10,965 nucleotides of DNA from Bacteroidales bacterium (GTDB lineage: Bacteria > Bacteroidota > Bacteroidia > Bacteroidales > JALTDM01). The translations under genes were made by a program, and so were the position numbers. Location: assembly GCA_027074135.1 (NCBI GenBank), contig JALTDM010000103.1, forward strand, positions 1 to 10,965. Direction: 5' to 3'. The notes beneath the pieces were generated by a model, which was not told the origin of the DNA, did not search any database, and was given only the letters and a program-made list of their open reading frames with translations. Below, one piece after another: positions 1 through 7,020 of the stretch; positions within the stretch are counted from its first letter, which is position 1, and each line of letters begins with the position of its first letter.

Positions 1-1529
1 ATTTGGGTGTAAGTTATTTCCATATAAAAAAATATGATAAAGCATTAAAATATCTTTTTAAATCTTTAAAATTAAAAGAAAAATTAGGAAATCAATATGG
101 TGTTGCAGTTGTTTATGGAAATATTACTGATGTATATAATCAAATAGGAAGATATAATGAGGCTTTAAGATATGCAGAAAAGGAATTGGAATTATCTCGT
201 AAAATATCTTCTTTAGATTTAATCAAAGAAGCGTACAAAGGCTTGTCTATGACTTATCAAGGTCTTGGTAATTTTAAAAAAGCTATAATGTTTAAAGACA
301 GTTTAATTGTTATAGTTGACAGTCTTTATTCACAAGATAAGGCAAAGGCTATGGCTGAAATGAGTGCTAAGTATGAAGCTGAAAAGAAAGAACAACAGAT
401 AAAACTCCAGCAGGTAGAACTTTCAAAAACTAAGGCACAAATAGCTCGAGAACGTGCGGAAAAAGAAAGGCAGGAAGCTCAACGCAATTTGTTTGTTGTG
501 GCTTTTGTGTTAACTTTTGTTTTGGTGCTGTTTATTTATCGGTCTTACAGGGGAAAGAAAAAAAATAATAGGATATTGGAAAGGCAAAAAAATGAAATAG
601 CCGAAAAAAACGAAGAACTTAATCAGCAAAATGAAGAAATTCGAGCGCAACGGGATGAAATAGAGCACCAAAAAAATATACTTGAAGTTTTATACAGGGA
701 ACTTAATCAGTCTATTGCATATGCTACCAAACTTCAAAAAGCCATTTTGCCGTCATTTGATTTGTTGGAAAATAGTATTAAAGACTATTTTGTTTTGTTT
801 AAGCCAAAAGACAAAGTTAGCGGCGACTTTTATTGGTGGACATATTTAGAAGGTAAAGAAAAATTAATTATTACAGTTGCCGATTGTACTGGGCACGGTG
901 TGCCGGGAGCGTTTATGAGTATGCTCGGTGTCTCATTGCTCAGGGAGATTGTGGAAAAAGACGGTGTAAGCGATACCGGTGAAATTCTTAACCGTTTGCG
1001 TGGTGAAGTAGTAAAAGCATTGAAACAAAGAGGCATAGAAGGAGAGCAGAAAGACGGAATGGATATGACAATAGTTTCTATAGATAACAAAACAAAAATA
1101 GTACAGTTTTCGGGAGCCAATAATCCACTTTATATAGTTACGAAAGAAGGATTAAAAATAAAAAATGAGGTTGAAGGTAAAAAAATCAAAGAGCTGGAAA
1201 ACATTGAGGCAAAACTTTATGAACTTAAGCCTGATAAGATGCCGATAGCGATTTATGAAAAAATGGAAAGTTTTACAACGTGGGAATTAAGACTTAACGA
1301 AGGAGATATGCTTTATCTGTTCAGTGACGGTTTTGCAGACCAGTTCGGTGGTGAAAAAGGCAAAAAATACAAGTATAAACCGTTTAAGAATTTACTGCTA
1401 AAAATTAGTAACTTACCTTTGAATGAACAAGGAAAAAGGCTTGAAGAAGAATTGAATAAGTGGATACACGGCTACGGAGTAGATTATGAACAAGTGGATG
1501 ACATTACGGTGTTGGGTATAAGACTTTAA
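1..1529 (+). CDS. TPR / membrane / SpoIIE-type serine phosphatase, 5' partial
   Basis: The reading frame is open from the left edge, so the N-terminus is missing; the TTG at position 3 lies inside a TPR repeat and is not a credible start. Counting residues from position 3, tetratricopeptide repeats fill about 1-110, a charged coiled coil 115-160, one membrane span 163-180, a second coiled coil 185-235, and a PP2C/SpoIIE phosphatase domain about 240-508. Metal-binding aspartates are visible in SGDFYWW (D275), ADCTGHGVPGAFMS (D294), LFSDGFADQ (D442) and VDDITVL (D499/D500). The family removes phosphate from serine/threonine of partner proteins, often anti-sigma-factor antagonists. The layout suggests TPRs on the outer side of the inner membrane (a signal peptide would be upstream, unseen) and a cytoplasmic phosphatase. 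No kinase or anti-sigma partner lies nearby, so the target is unknown. Domain assignment is firm; the pathway is not. Confidence 0.9.
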   Translation, partial: LGVSYFHIKKYDKALKYLFKSLKLKEKLGNQYGVAVVYGNITDVYNQIGRYNEALRYAEKELELSRKISSLDLIKEAYKGLSMTYQGLGNFKKAIMFKDSLIVIVDSLYSQDKAKAMAEMSAKYEAEKKEQQIKLQQVELSKTKAQIARERAEKERQEAQRNLFVVAFVLTFVLVLFIYRSYRGKKKNNRILERQKNEIAEKNEELNQQNEEIRAQRDEIEHQKNILEVLYRELNQSIAYATKLQKAILPSFDLLENSIKDYFVLFKPKDKVSGDFYWWTYLEGKEKLIITVADCTGHGVPGAFMSMLGVSLLREIVEKDGVSDTGEILNRLRGEVVKALKQRGIEGEQKDGMDMTIVSIDNKTKIVQFSGANNPLYIVTKEGLKIKNEVEGKKIKELENIEAKLYELKPDKMPIAIYEKMESFTTWELRLNEGDMLYLFSDGFADQFGGEKGKKYKYKPFKNLLLKISNLPLNEQGKRLEEELNKWIHGYGVDYEQVDDITVLGIRL

Positions 1530-1569
1530 TTTGTTAATGAACTAATGTGGTAAATGTTTTATATGCACA

Positions 1570-1618
1570 TAACTGTAATTGTCCAATTAACCACTAATAA
1601 CTGACAATTGACAATTTT
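1570..1618. repeat. Degenerate 7-base tandem array with imperfect hairpin
   Basis: Read from 1570, the spacer divides into seven in-phase heptamers: taactgt, aattgtc, caattaa, ccactaa, taactga, caattga, caatttt. The last three are the cleanest units. The segment can also fold: aattgtccaatt (1577-1588) pairs with aattgacaatt (1606-1616) apart from one bulged base, with a 17-base loop, and a T run follows at 1625-1632. It could be a remnant of a short intergenic tandem repeat, a weak terminator for the phosphatase gene, or both. The array is short and AT-rich, so chance contributes. Confidence 0.4.
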
Positions 1619-1629
1619 AATATAATTTT

Positions 1630-1663
1630 TTTGTTTTTAGACAACTATTAAATGATTCTTTTG
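1630..1663 (+). promoter_or_regulatory. Candidate Bacteroidota-type promoter for the T9SS cargo gene
   Basis: TTTG at 1630-1633 lies 22 bases before TTCTTTTG (1656-1663), which differs from the Bacteroidota -7 consensus TAnnTTTG by one base. Spacing fits the -33/-7 arrangement of this phylum, and the box sits 28 bases before the ATG at 1692, giving a 5' leader of roughly 20 bases. This is a pattern match only. Confidence 0.35.
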
Positions 1664-1691
1664 TATATATAAAAACCAAACATTATCAGCT

Positions 1692-3254
1692 ATGAAAAAA
1701 ATTATTTTTTCTTTTTTGTTTGTGACAATTTTTGCGATTACGGGGTTTTCGCAATATGCCACGGAATTTTTGGACACTAACAATTGGAGTGCAGGTTTTC
1801 ATCCTATTAATTCATCTTTTTGGGATTTACAGGGGCAATCAATTACTAGTATTCCAAAGGATGAAGGTACTACAGCTATTTTTTCAATGAATTTCTGGTT
1901 GGGCGGGTATGATGATGACGGTAATTTACATATGTCAGCAGACAGATATGGGGTCAATGATTATGTTTTTGAGCCTGGTCCTTATGGTTTTTTACCTAAT
2001 TCTGCCCCATACAACAAAATATGGAAAATAAACAAAGAAGATATTGAGTATCACATAAATCATTGGAATGATCCGGGATATGTTATGCCTGATGCAATAG
2101 CAACTTGGCCGGCACATGGAGATACTTCAAATAATGAGTTATATATTTTAGCTCCTTTTGTTGATGTTAACGGAAACGGACATTACGATCCTGCTCAAGG
2201 AGATTATCCTTATATATTGGGAGATCAAGCCTTGTATTATATAATAAATGATAAAGCATCAGGAAATACCGTACAGGGTTCTCCAATTATGGGAGTTGAA
2301 GTTAGAGTGATGGCATTTGCGTTTGAGGGTATTGATTCTGTATTGGACAACACATTTTTTATACACTTTGATATTATAAATAGAAGTGGTAATAATTATC
2401 ATAATGTGAAATTTGCAGTTAATGTAGATTTTGATTTGGGGAATCCTTTTGATGATTATATAGGTTGTGATAGTACCCAAAACGCATTCTTTTGTTATAA
2501 CGGAGATGAAGATGATGATGGACCTCATGGTTATGGACTCAAACCACCTGCTGTAGGTGTTGTGTTTTTAGATAGAGAAATGACTTCTTTCATGTATTAT
2601 ATAAACGGAGGGGGACCAATGGGTGATCCCGAAACAGCAACAGAATATTATAATTATATGAATAACAGGTGGAAAGACGGTTCCCATTTAGTACATCACG
2701 GTACAGGTCATTATCCGGATGCTACAGATACATGTGATTTTGCATTTCCGGAATATTCAGGTTGGAATGAAATGGTTGTTGATAGTGCACCGGGCGATAG
2801 AAGAGGTATTGCAACTTTAACGGCACCTTTTTTATCTTCTAATTCGTGTATGACAGTTGATATAGCATTTACATGGGCGCGTGATACAACTTCTGATTAT
2901 CAAAATTCGCATACTCCCGTGGAAAAGCTATTGGCACAAGTACCTCACATTATTGATTTTGTAAATAATTTGGATATAGATACCAATTGTACTTACTTAA
3001 CAATTGCCAATCCTTATCTTGCATACAAAGATATAACACAATTTGTTTTGTCTCCTAATCCTGCAAGCAATGTTGTTATGGTAACAACAAATCTAAAGCA
3101 ATATGATGTAACAATTTTTGATGAGCTGGGAAGAGTTGTATATCAGGGTCATAATCCCAAACAAATAGATGTAAGCGGACTATCAAAAGGTATGTATGTT
3201 GTTAAGGCAACAAGTGAACATAAGACGATAAAAAGAAAACTTGTGATAAAGTAA
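1692..3254 (+). CDS. Secreted T9SS cargo protein with C-terminal sorting domain, function unknown
   Basis: The first 20 residues (MKKIIFSFLFVTIFAITGFS) form a classic signal peptide. Cleavage before Q21 would leave an N-terminal glutamine, common in Bacteroidota exports. The last 70 or so residues (about 451-520) match a type IX secretion sorting domain: SPNPASN, then DELGRVVYQG, a short ...IDVSGLSKGMYVVKA strand pair, and the basic tail KTIKRKLVIK. The protein is therefore expected to cross the outer membrane by T9SS and be anchored or released. The middle has no fold I can name. It contains DVNGNGHYDPAQGDYP (158-173) and an acidic stretch GDEDDDG (271-277), which resemble calcium-binding loops and recur in a poorly described set of Bacteroidota extracellular proteins. 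The ATG at 1692 has no Shine-Dalgarno, normal here; it is chosen because it starts the signal peptide. It is apparently monocistronic, ending at a strong terminator. Confidence 0.85.
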   Translation: MKKIIFSFLFVTIFAITGFSQYATEFLDTNNWSAGFHPINSSFWDLQGQSITSIPKDEGTTAIFSMNFWLGGYDDDGNLHMSADRYGVNDYVFEPGPYGFLPNSAPYNKIWKINKEDIEYHINHWNDPGYVMPDAIATWPAHGDTSNNELYILAPFVDVNGNGHYDPAQGDYPYILGDQALYYIINDKASGNTVQGSPIMGVEVRVMAFAFEGIDSVLDNTFFIHFDIINRSGNNYHNVKFAVNVDFDLGNPFDDYIGCDSTQNAFFCYNGDEDDDGPHGYGLKPPAVGVVFLDREMTSFMYYINGGGPMGDPETATEYYNYMNNRWKDGSHLVHHGTGHYPDATDTCDFAFPEYSGWNEMVVDSAPGDRRGIATLTAPFLSSNSCMTVDIAFTWARDTTSDYQNSHTPVEKLLAQVPHIIDFVNNLDIDTNCTYLTIANPYLAYKDITQFVLSPNPASNVVMVTTNLKQYDVTIFDELGRVVYQGHNPKQIDVSGLSKGMYVVKATSEHKTIKRKLVIK

Positions 3255-3275
3255 AATTTGAAAGAAAGATAAATA

Positions 3276-3303
3276 AAAAAGGAGCCTTTTTGGGGCTCCT
3301 TTT
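3276..3303. terminator. Bidirectional intrinsic terminator between convergent genes
   Basis: GGAGCC (3281-3286) pairs with GGCTCC (3294-3299) around a 7-base loop. The flanking AAAA and TTTT extend the stem to about 10 pairs. A T-rich tract follows on the plus strand (3300-3309), and a TTTTTATTT tract follows on the minus strand. It lies 21 bases after the stop of the T9SS gene and 23 bases after the stop of ppdK, so one hairpin can serve both. Confidence 0.85.
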
Positions 3304-3326
3304 CTTTTTATACCGGCTTCGAGGAA

Positions 3327-6062
3327 TTATGCTTCCACTTCCACACCGTATTTGATGTTTGCTTGTGCGGCTGCAAGTCTTGCAATCGGTACTCTGAAAG
3401 GTGAACAACTTACATAATTCATTCCAACCCTGTGGCAGAATTCTACAGATGACGGTTCACCGCCGTGTTCACCGCAGATACCTACTTTTAGGTTCGGTTT
3501 AACGCTTCTACCTTTCTTTGTTCCAATTTCAACCAATTGACCTACACCTCTTTGATCCAATACTTGGAACGGATCGTGTTCCAATATGCCCAATTCTTTG
3601 TATTTAGGCAAGAATTTGCTCACATCGTCACGGGAATATCCGTAAGTCATCTGTGTAAGGTCGTTTGTCCCGAATGAGAAGAATTCCGCATATTTGGCTA
3701 CTTCGTCAGCAGTGAGGGCAGCTCTCGGTATTTCTATCATTGTTCCGATTAAGTAATCTATTTTGTCACCGTATTCTTCAAATACCTTTTCGGCTGATTT
3801 TTCAATAATGCTTTTTTGCAATTCCAATTCTTTGGCTTCGCCAACAAGCGGAACCATAATTTCAGGTATTGCTTTTATGCCTTTTCCCTTCAAGTTAAGT
3901 GCAGCACCGAGAATAGCCCTGACTTGCATTTCTGTTATTTCTGGATAAGTATTTCCTAGGCGGCAACCCCTGTGACCCAACATCGGGTTCATTTCTTTCA
4001 GTTCTTCAACCTTTTCTTTGATAACATCAACACTTACGCCCATCTCTTCTGCAACTTCTTGTTGGGCATCTTCATCGTGAGGCAAGAATTCATGAAGTGG
4101 CGGGTCTAAAAGCCTTACCGTAACGGGTAATCCTTCCATTACTTCAAAAATTGCTTCAAAGTCTGCCATTTGGTACGGTAAGAGTTTTTCTAGAGCTTCC
4201 CGTCTTTTTTCTTCCGTGTCTGCCAAAATCATTTCACGCATGTGCATAATTCTTTCTCCTTCGAAAAACATATGTTCTGTTCTGGCAAGTCCGATACCTT
4301 GTGCGCCAAATTTCCTTGCAACCTTTGCATCTCTTGGTGTTTCAGCGTTTGTTCTTACTTGCAGTCTCCTGTATTTGTCTGCAAGTTCCATCAATCTGCC
4401 GAAATATCCGCCTATTTCAGGATCTATCGTATCAATTTTACCCAAGTAAACTTCGCCTGTACTGCCGTTTAGAGAAATCCATTCGCCTTCTTTCATTAAT
4501 ATATTACCAACTTTAAATTCACGCTTGTCGTAATCAATTTCCATATCTCCTGCTCCAACGACGGCACATTTACCCATACCTCTGGCAACAACTGCTGCAT
4601 GTGATGTCATACCACCACGAGAAGTTAAGATTCCTTGAGCAGCATTCATACCTTCAATATCTTCTGGTGATGTTTCTATTCTTACCAGTATAACTTTTTT
4701 ACCATCTTCTGCCCATTCTTTTGCTTCATCAGCAAAGAATACTACCTGACCTGTGGCTGCTCCCGGGGACGCAGGTAGTCCTTTAGTCAATACTTTTGCT
4801 TTTTTTATGGCTTCTTTATCGAACACCGGGTGTAAGAGTTCATTTAGTTTATTTGGATCTACACGAAGTACAGCCTCTTTTTCATTGATAATTCCTTCAT
4901 CAAGCATATCTAATGCAATTTTCACCATAGCTGCACCTGTGCGTTTACCTGTACGGGTTTGGAGCAACCATAAGCGCTCTTCTTCTATCGTAAATTCAAT
5001 GTCTTGCATGTCGCGGTAATGTTGTTCAAGTTTATGTTGTACATTAAAAAGTTCTTTGAAAACTTCTGGCATGTATTCTTCGAGTGAAGGATATTTTGAT
5101 TCTCTTTCTTCTTCGCTTACATTGTTTGCTTTTGCCCAAGCTATTGAATCGGCTTTGGTAATTTGAAGAGGTGTGCGGATACCTGCCACCACATCTTCAC
5201 CTTGTGCATTTATTAGGTATTCACCGTTGAATCTTTTTTCTCCGGTTGCGGCATCACGGGTAAAAGCAACACCTGTGGCAGAATGGTTGCCCATATTTCC
5301 GAATACCATAGCAACCACATTTACTGCAGTACCCCAGTCATCCGGTATTTCGTGAATGCGGCGGTATGCAATAGCTCTTTCATTGTTCCAACTGTCAAAT
5401 ACAGCCATAATTGCTCCCCAAAGTTGATCCCACGGATCAGTTGGGAATTCTTTGCCTGTGCGGTCTTTTACCACTTTTTTAAATCTTTCTACAAGTTCTT
5501 TCAAATCTTCCGTGTCGAGATCGGTATCTAGTTTTACGCCTTTCTTTTCTTTAATTGCTTCTATTTCTGCTTCAAATGGGTCAATTTCTCCTTTTTCGGC
5601 TTTTACACCCATTACCACATCTCCATACATTTGAATAAATCTGCGGTATGAATCCCAAGCAAAACGCGAATTGCCGGTTTTGAGAGCCAAGCCTTCTACA
5701 GCTTTGTCATTTATGCCAAGGTTGAGTACAGTATCCATCATTCCAGGCATAGAAACCCTTGCACCTGAACGTACGGATACCAAGAGTGGATTTTCCCTGT
5801 CGCCGAATTTTTTATCTGTGGCCTCTTCGATAAATTTTATGCTGTCTATTACGCCTTGTGTCAGCAATTCTTTTATTTTGTTTTTGCCGAGTGTGTAATA
5901 CTCAATGCAAGTCTCTGTAGTGATAGTAAATCCGGGTGGAACAGGTACGCCTATTCTTGCCATTTCTGCAAGACCTGCACCTTTGCCACCGAGAAGATTT
6001 TTCAATTCTGCGCTACCTTCGGCAGAACCGTTTCCGAATAGATAAATTCTTTTTTTGTCCAT
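3327..6062 (-). CDS. ppdK: Pyruvate, phosphate dikinase
   Basis: This 911-residue cytosolic enzyme interconverts pyruvate + ATP + Pi and phosphoenolpyruvate + AMP + PPi. It can run toward PEP for gluconeogenesis or toward pyruvate/ATP in PPi-linked glycolysis. Length and domain order are those of the bacterial family: an N-terminal ATP-grasp nucleotide-binding part (GGKGAGLAEM at 25-34, SVRSGARVSMPGMMDT at 96-111, LLQTRTGKRTGAA near 366-378); the swivelling phosphohistidine domain with GGMTSHAAVVARG, catalytic H488; and the C-terminal PEP/pyruvate TIM barrel with FGTNDLTQMTYG (797-808) and GICGEHGG, catalytic C863. All key residues are intact. Thr486, two before the catalytic His, is the position phosphorylated by the PDRP regulator in other PPDKs; no such regulator is in view. 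The ATG at 6062 gives the standard N-terminus, and no other in-frame start is needed. The gene stands alone, convergent with the T9SS gene and divergent from the methyltransferase-like gene. Confidence 0.97.
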   Translation of the reverse strand: MDKKRIYLFGNGSAEGSAELKNLLGGKGAGLAEMARIGVPVPPGFTITTETCIEYYTLGKNKIKELLTQGVIDSIKFIEEATDKKFGDRENPLLVSVRSGARVSMPGMMDTVLNLGINDKAVEGLALKTGNSRFAWDSYRRFIQMYGDVVMGVKAEKGEIDPFEAEIEAIKEKKGVKLDTDLDTEDLKELVERFKKVVKDRTGKEFPTDPWDQLWGAIMAVFDSWNNERAIAYRRIHEIPDDWGTAVNVVAMVFGNMGNHSATGVAFTRDAATGEKRFNGEYLINAQGEDVVAGIRTPLQITKADSIAWAKANNVSEEERESKYPSLEEYMPEVFKELFNVQHKLEQHYRDMQDIEFTIEEERLWLLQTRTGKRTGAAMVKIALDMLDEGIINEKEAVLRVDPNKLNELLHPVFDKEAIKKAKVLTKGLPASPGAATGQVVFFADEAKEWAEDGKKVILVRIETSPEDIEGMNAAQGILTSRGGMTSHAAVVARGMGKCAVVGAGDMEIDYDKREFKVGNILMKEGEWISLNGSTGEVYLGKIDTIDPEIGGYFGRLMELADKYRRLQVRTNAETPRDAKVARKFGAQGIGLARTEHMFFEGERIMHMREMILADTEEKRREALEKLLPYQMADFEAIFEVMEGLPVTVRLLDPPLHEFLPHDEDAQQEVAEEMGVSVDVIKEKVEELKEMNPMLGHRGCRLGNTYPEITEMQVRAILGAALNLKGKGIKAIPEIMVPLVGEAKELELQKSIIEKSAEKVFEEYGDKIDYLIGTMIEIPRAALTADEVAKYAEFFSFGTNDLTQMTYGYSRDDVSKFLPKYKELGILEHDPFQVLDQRGVGQLVEIGTKKGRSVKPNLKVGICGEHGGEPSSVEFCHRVGMNYVSCSPFRVPIARLAAAQANIKYGVEVEA

Positions 6063-6092
6063 ACTGTTTAATTTTTATAAGCAAATTCTTTC

Positions 6093-6100
6093 CAAATGTA
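6093..6100 (-). promoter_or_regulatory. Candidate -7 box for ppdK
   Basis: On the minus strand the sequence reads TACATTTG, an exact match to the Bacteroidota -7 consensus TAnnTTTG, 30 bases before the ppdK ATG. I see no good TTTG at the expected -33 distance (only a TTTATGG about 20 bases upstream), so this rests on the -7 box and its position. Confidence 0.4.
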
Positions 6101-6149
6101 AAAGTACAACTTTTTCCATAAATAAGAATGTTTTTACATGAAATTTTGG

Positions 6150-6167
6150 GATTAAATTTGTTTAATC
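6150..6167. repeat. Perfect 7-base inverted repeat upstream of ppdK
   Basis: GATTAAA (6150-6156) and TTTAATC (6161-6167) are exact reverse complements around the 4-base spacer tttg. Outer TTTT (6144-6147) and AAAA (6168-6171) could extend the symmetry past two unpaired G. It lies about 50 bases upstream of the candidate ppdK -7 box, a plausible activator or repressor site. AT-richness makes chance palindromes fairly common. Confidence 0.35.
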
Positions 6168-6313
6168 AAAAAGTTGCATTTGTGACTTGAATTCAGCAAT
6201 GTTCTTAAATAGTGTTAAAAAAAACAGAATCATTAGTTTTTACTTATGCTGTTAATACTTTATTGTTTGTTTAATTTCAAAAATTAGATATTATTTTTTT
6301 GCATTTTATAATT

Positions 6314-6332
6314 GAATGATATTGAATCATTC
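6314..6332. promoter_or_regulatory. Inverted repeat overlapping the candidate -33 region (possible operator)
   Basis: GAATGAT (6314-6320) and ATCATTC (6326-6332) are exact reverse complements separated by attga. The 19-base dyad covers the TTG at 6322-6324, which is the likely -33 element of the promoter for the gene at 6402. A dimeric regulator bound here would compete with RNA polymerase; this is inferred from position and symmetry only. Confidence 0.35.
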
Positions 6333-6352
6333 GGATGAAAGCATTATTTTTG
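6322..6352 (+). promoter_or_regulatory. Candidate Bacteroidota promoter for the methyltransferase-like gene
   Basis: TTG at 6322-6324 and TATTTTTG at 6345-6352 (an exact TAnnTTTG match) are separated by 20 bases, the spacing expected for the -33/-7 promoter of this phylum. The box is 49 bases before the ATG at 6402, leaving a leader of about 40 bases. Confidence 0.5.
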
Positions 6353-6390
6353 AATTTAAATATACAATATTTAATTTAGCAGTTTTTTAA

Positions 6391-6397
6391 AAAAGGA
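6391..6397 (+). promoter_or_regulatory. Shine-Dalgarno-like AAAAGGA before the gene at 6402
   Basis: AAAAGGA ends four bases before the ATG. The other genes in this window lack a recognisable Shine-Dalgarno, as is usual in Bacteroidota, so this purine stretch stands out. It supports the chosen start but may be incidental in an A-rich leader. Confidence 0.3.
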
Positions 6398-6401
6398 AAT
6401 T

Positions 6402-6920
6402 ATGTTTTTTAGAATAACAGTCTGGGTACTTATGCTTGTCGGCGGTATTGCCGGAGGTTGTTATTTAGATTTTATCCTTTTTAGAGGGATTCATCATAAT
6501 TGGAGATTTCATCTGATAAGTTTTATTATAGGAGTATGGCTACTGAGGATAGTAATGAAAATAAGTAGAAATACCGGACGTACTTTGGCTAAATATGGTC
6601 GCAAAGGAGATATAGAACGAATGGAGACAAATGTCCTTGTTTCACAAGGTCCATATAAATATATGCGTCATCCAATGCACTTAGGACTTTTATTGTTTCC
6701 TCTTGCAATTGCTTTTTTGGTTGGTTCACCATCGTTTATATTAATTATATTTCCATTTGAGGTTATTTTCATGCTTCTTATGATTAAGCTTATGGAAGAA
6801 CCTGAAGCTATTAGCAAATTTGGGAATCAATACAAGGAGTATATGAAGGGTAAACCTTGGTTTTGCCTAAAAAAAGAATGTATAAAAGAATTATTAAAAG
6901 ATGTTCCGAAAGAAAAATAA
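6402..6920 (+). CDS. Isoprenylcysteine carboxyl methyltransferase-like integral membrane protein
   Basis: The protein has 172 residues with about four hydrophobic segments (about 5-25, 36-50, 92-108, 110-130). It carries the family signature near the C-terminus: GPYKYMRHPMHLG (83-95), whose RHP is the core of the S-adenosylmethionine-binding region of ICMT/PEMT-type enzymes, followed by EEPEAISKFGNQYKEYMKGKPWF-type sequence (132-154), matching the conserved EE...FG..Y..Y......P pattern. Eukaryotic relatives methylate prenylated cysteine or phosphatidylethanolamine; the substrates of bacterial members are mostly unknown, so none is claimed here. The ATG at 6402 is preceded by AAAAGGA and begins a hydrophobic segment. 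The gene has its own candidate promoter and is separated from sppA by 100 bases with another candidate promoter, so it is probably a single-gene unit. Fold assignment is good; the reaction is only probable. Confidence 0.75.
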   Translation: MFFRITVWVLMLVGGIAGGCYLDFILFRGIHHNWRFHLISFIIGVWLLRIVMKISRNTGRTLAKYGRKGDIERMETNVLVSQGPYKYMRHPMHLGLLLFPLAIAFLVGSPSFILIIFPFEVIFMLLMIKLMEEPEAISKFGNQYKEYMKGKPWFCLKKECIKELLKDVPKEK

Positions 6921-6990
6921 ATTTTTTGCTATAGTCTATTAGTTATTAAAATTATAGGTGTATTCGTGATGAAAAATTATAAAAACAAAT

Positions 6991-6998
6991 TATATTTG
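6991..6998 (+). promoter_or_regulatory. Candidate -7 box for sppA
   Basis: TATATTTG matches TAnnTTTG exactly and lies 22 bases before the sppA ATG. The -33 region has no clear TTTG (TTCG at 6963-6966 is the nearest). If real, it would drive sppA and, through the close spacing downstream, the kinase-RapZ fusion and the nucleotidyltransferase. Confidence 0.4.
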
Positions 6999-7020
6999 TA
7001 CCGAACTAAAAAATTATATT

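Larger units (their letters stand above)
6063..6401. other. Divergent intergenic regulatory region, AT-rich, no gene seen
   Basis: These 339 bases separate the ppdK start from the methyltransferase-like gene. I find no convincing open frame, tRNA or structured RNA. What can be seen is one TAnnTTTG-type box for each direction and two perfect 7-base inverted repeats (6150-6167 and 6314-6332), described separately. The rest is low-complexity AT-rich sequence. Confidence 0.6.

Noticed and set aside
3..5. TTG as the real start of the phosphatase gene
   Set aside because: The residues around it are the middle of a TPR repeat, and the expected signal peptide and earlier repeats are missing, so the gene extends to the left of the window.
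3763..6121. Many plus-strand open frames of 60-88 codons opposite ppdK
   Set aside because: They lie antisense to a full-length, fully conserved pyruvate, phosphate dikinase, are Ser/Phe/Pro-rich in the manner of mirror frames, and lack any domain or start context.
6063..6401. Possible riboswitch or small RNA in the divergent spacer
   Set aside because: No GC-containing stems, no terminator and no recognisable riboswitch core are present; only short AT-rich dyads are seen.
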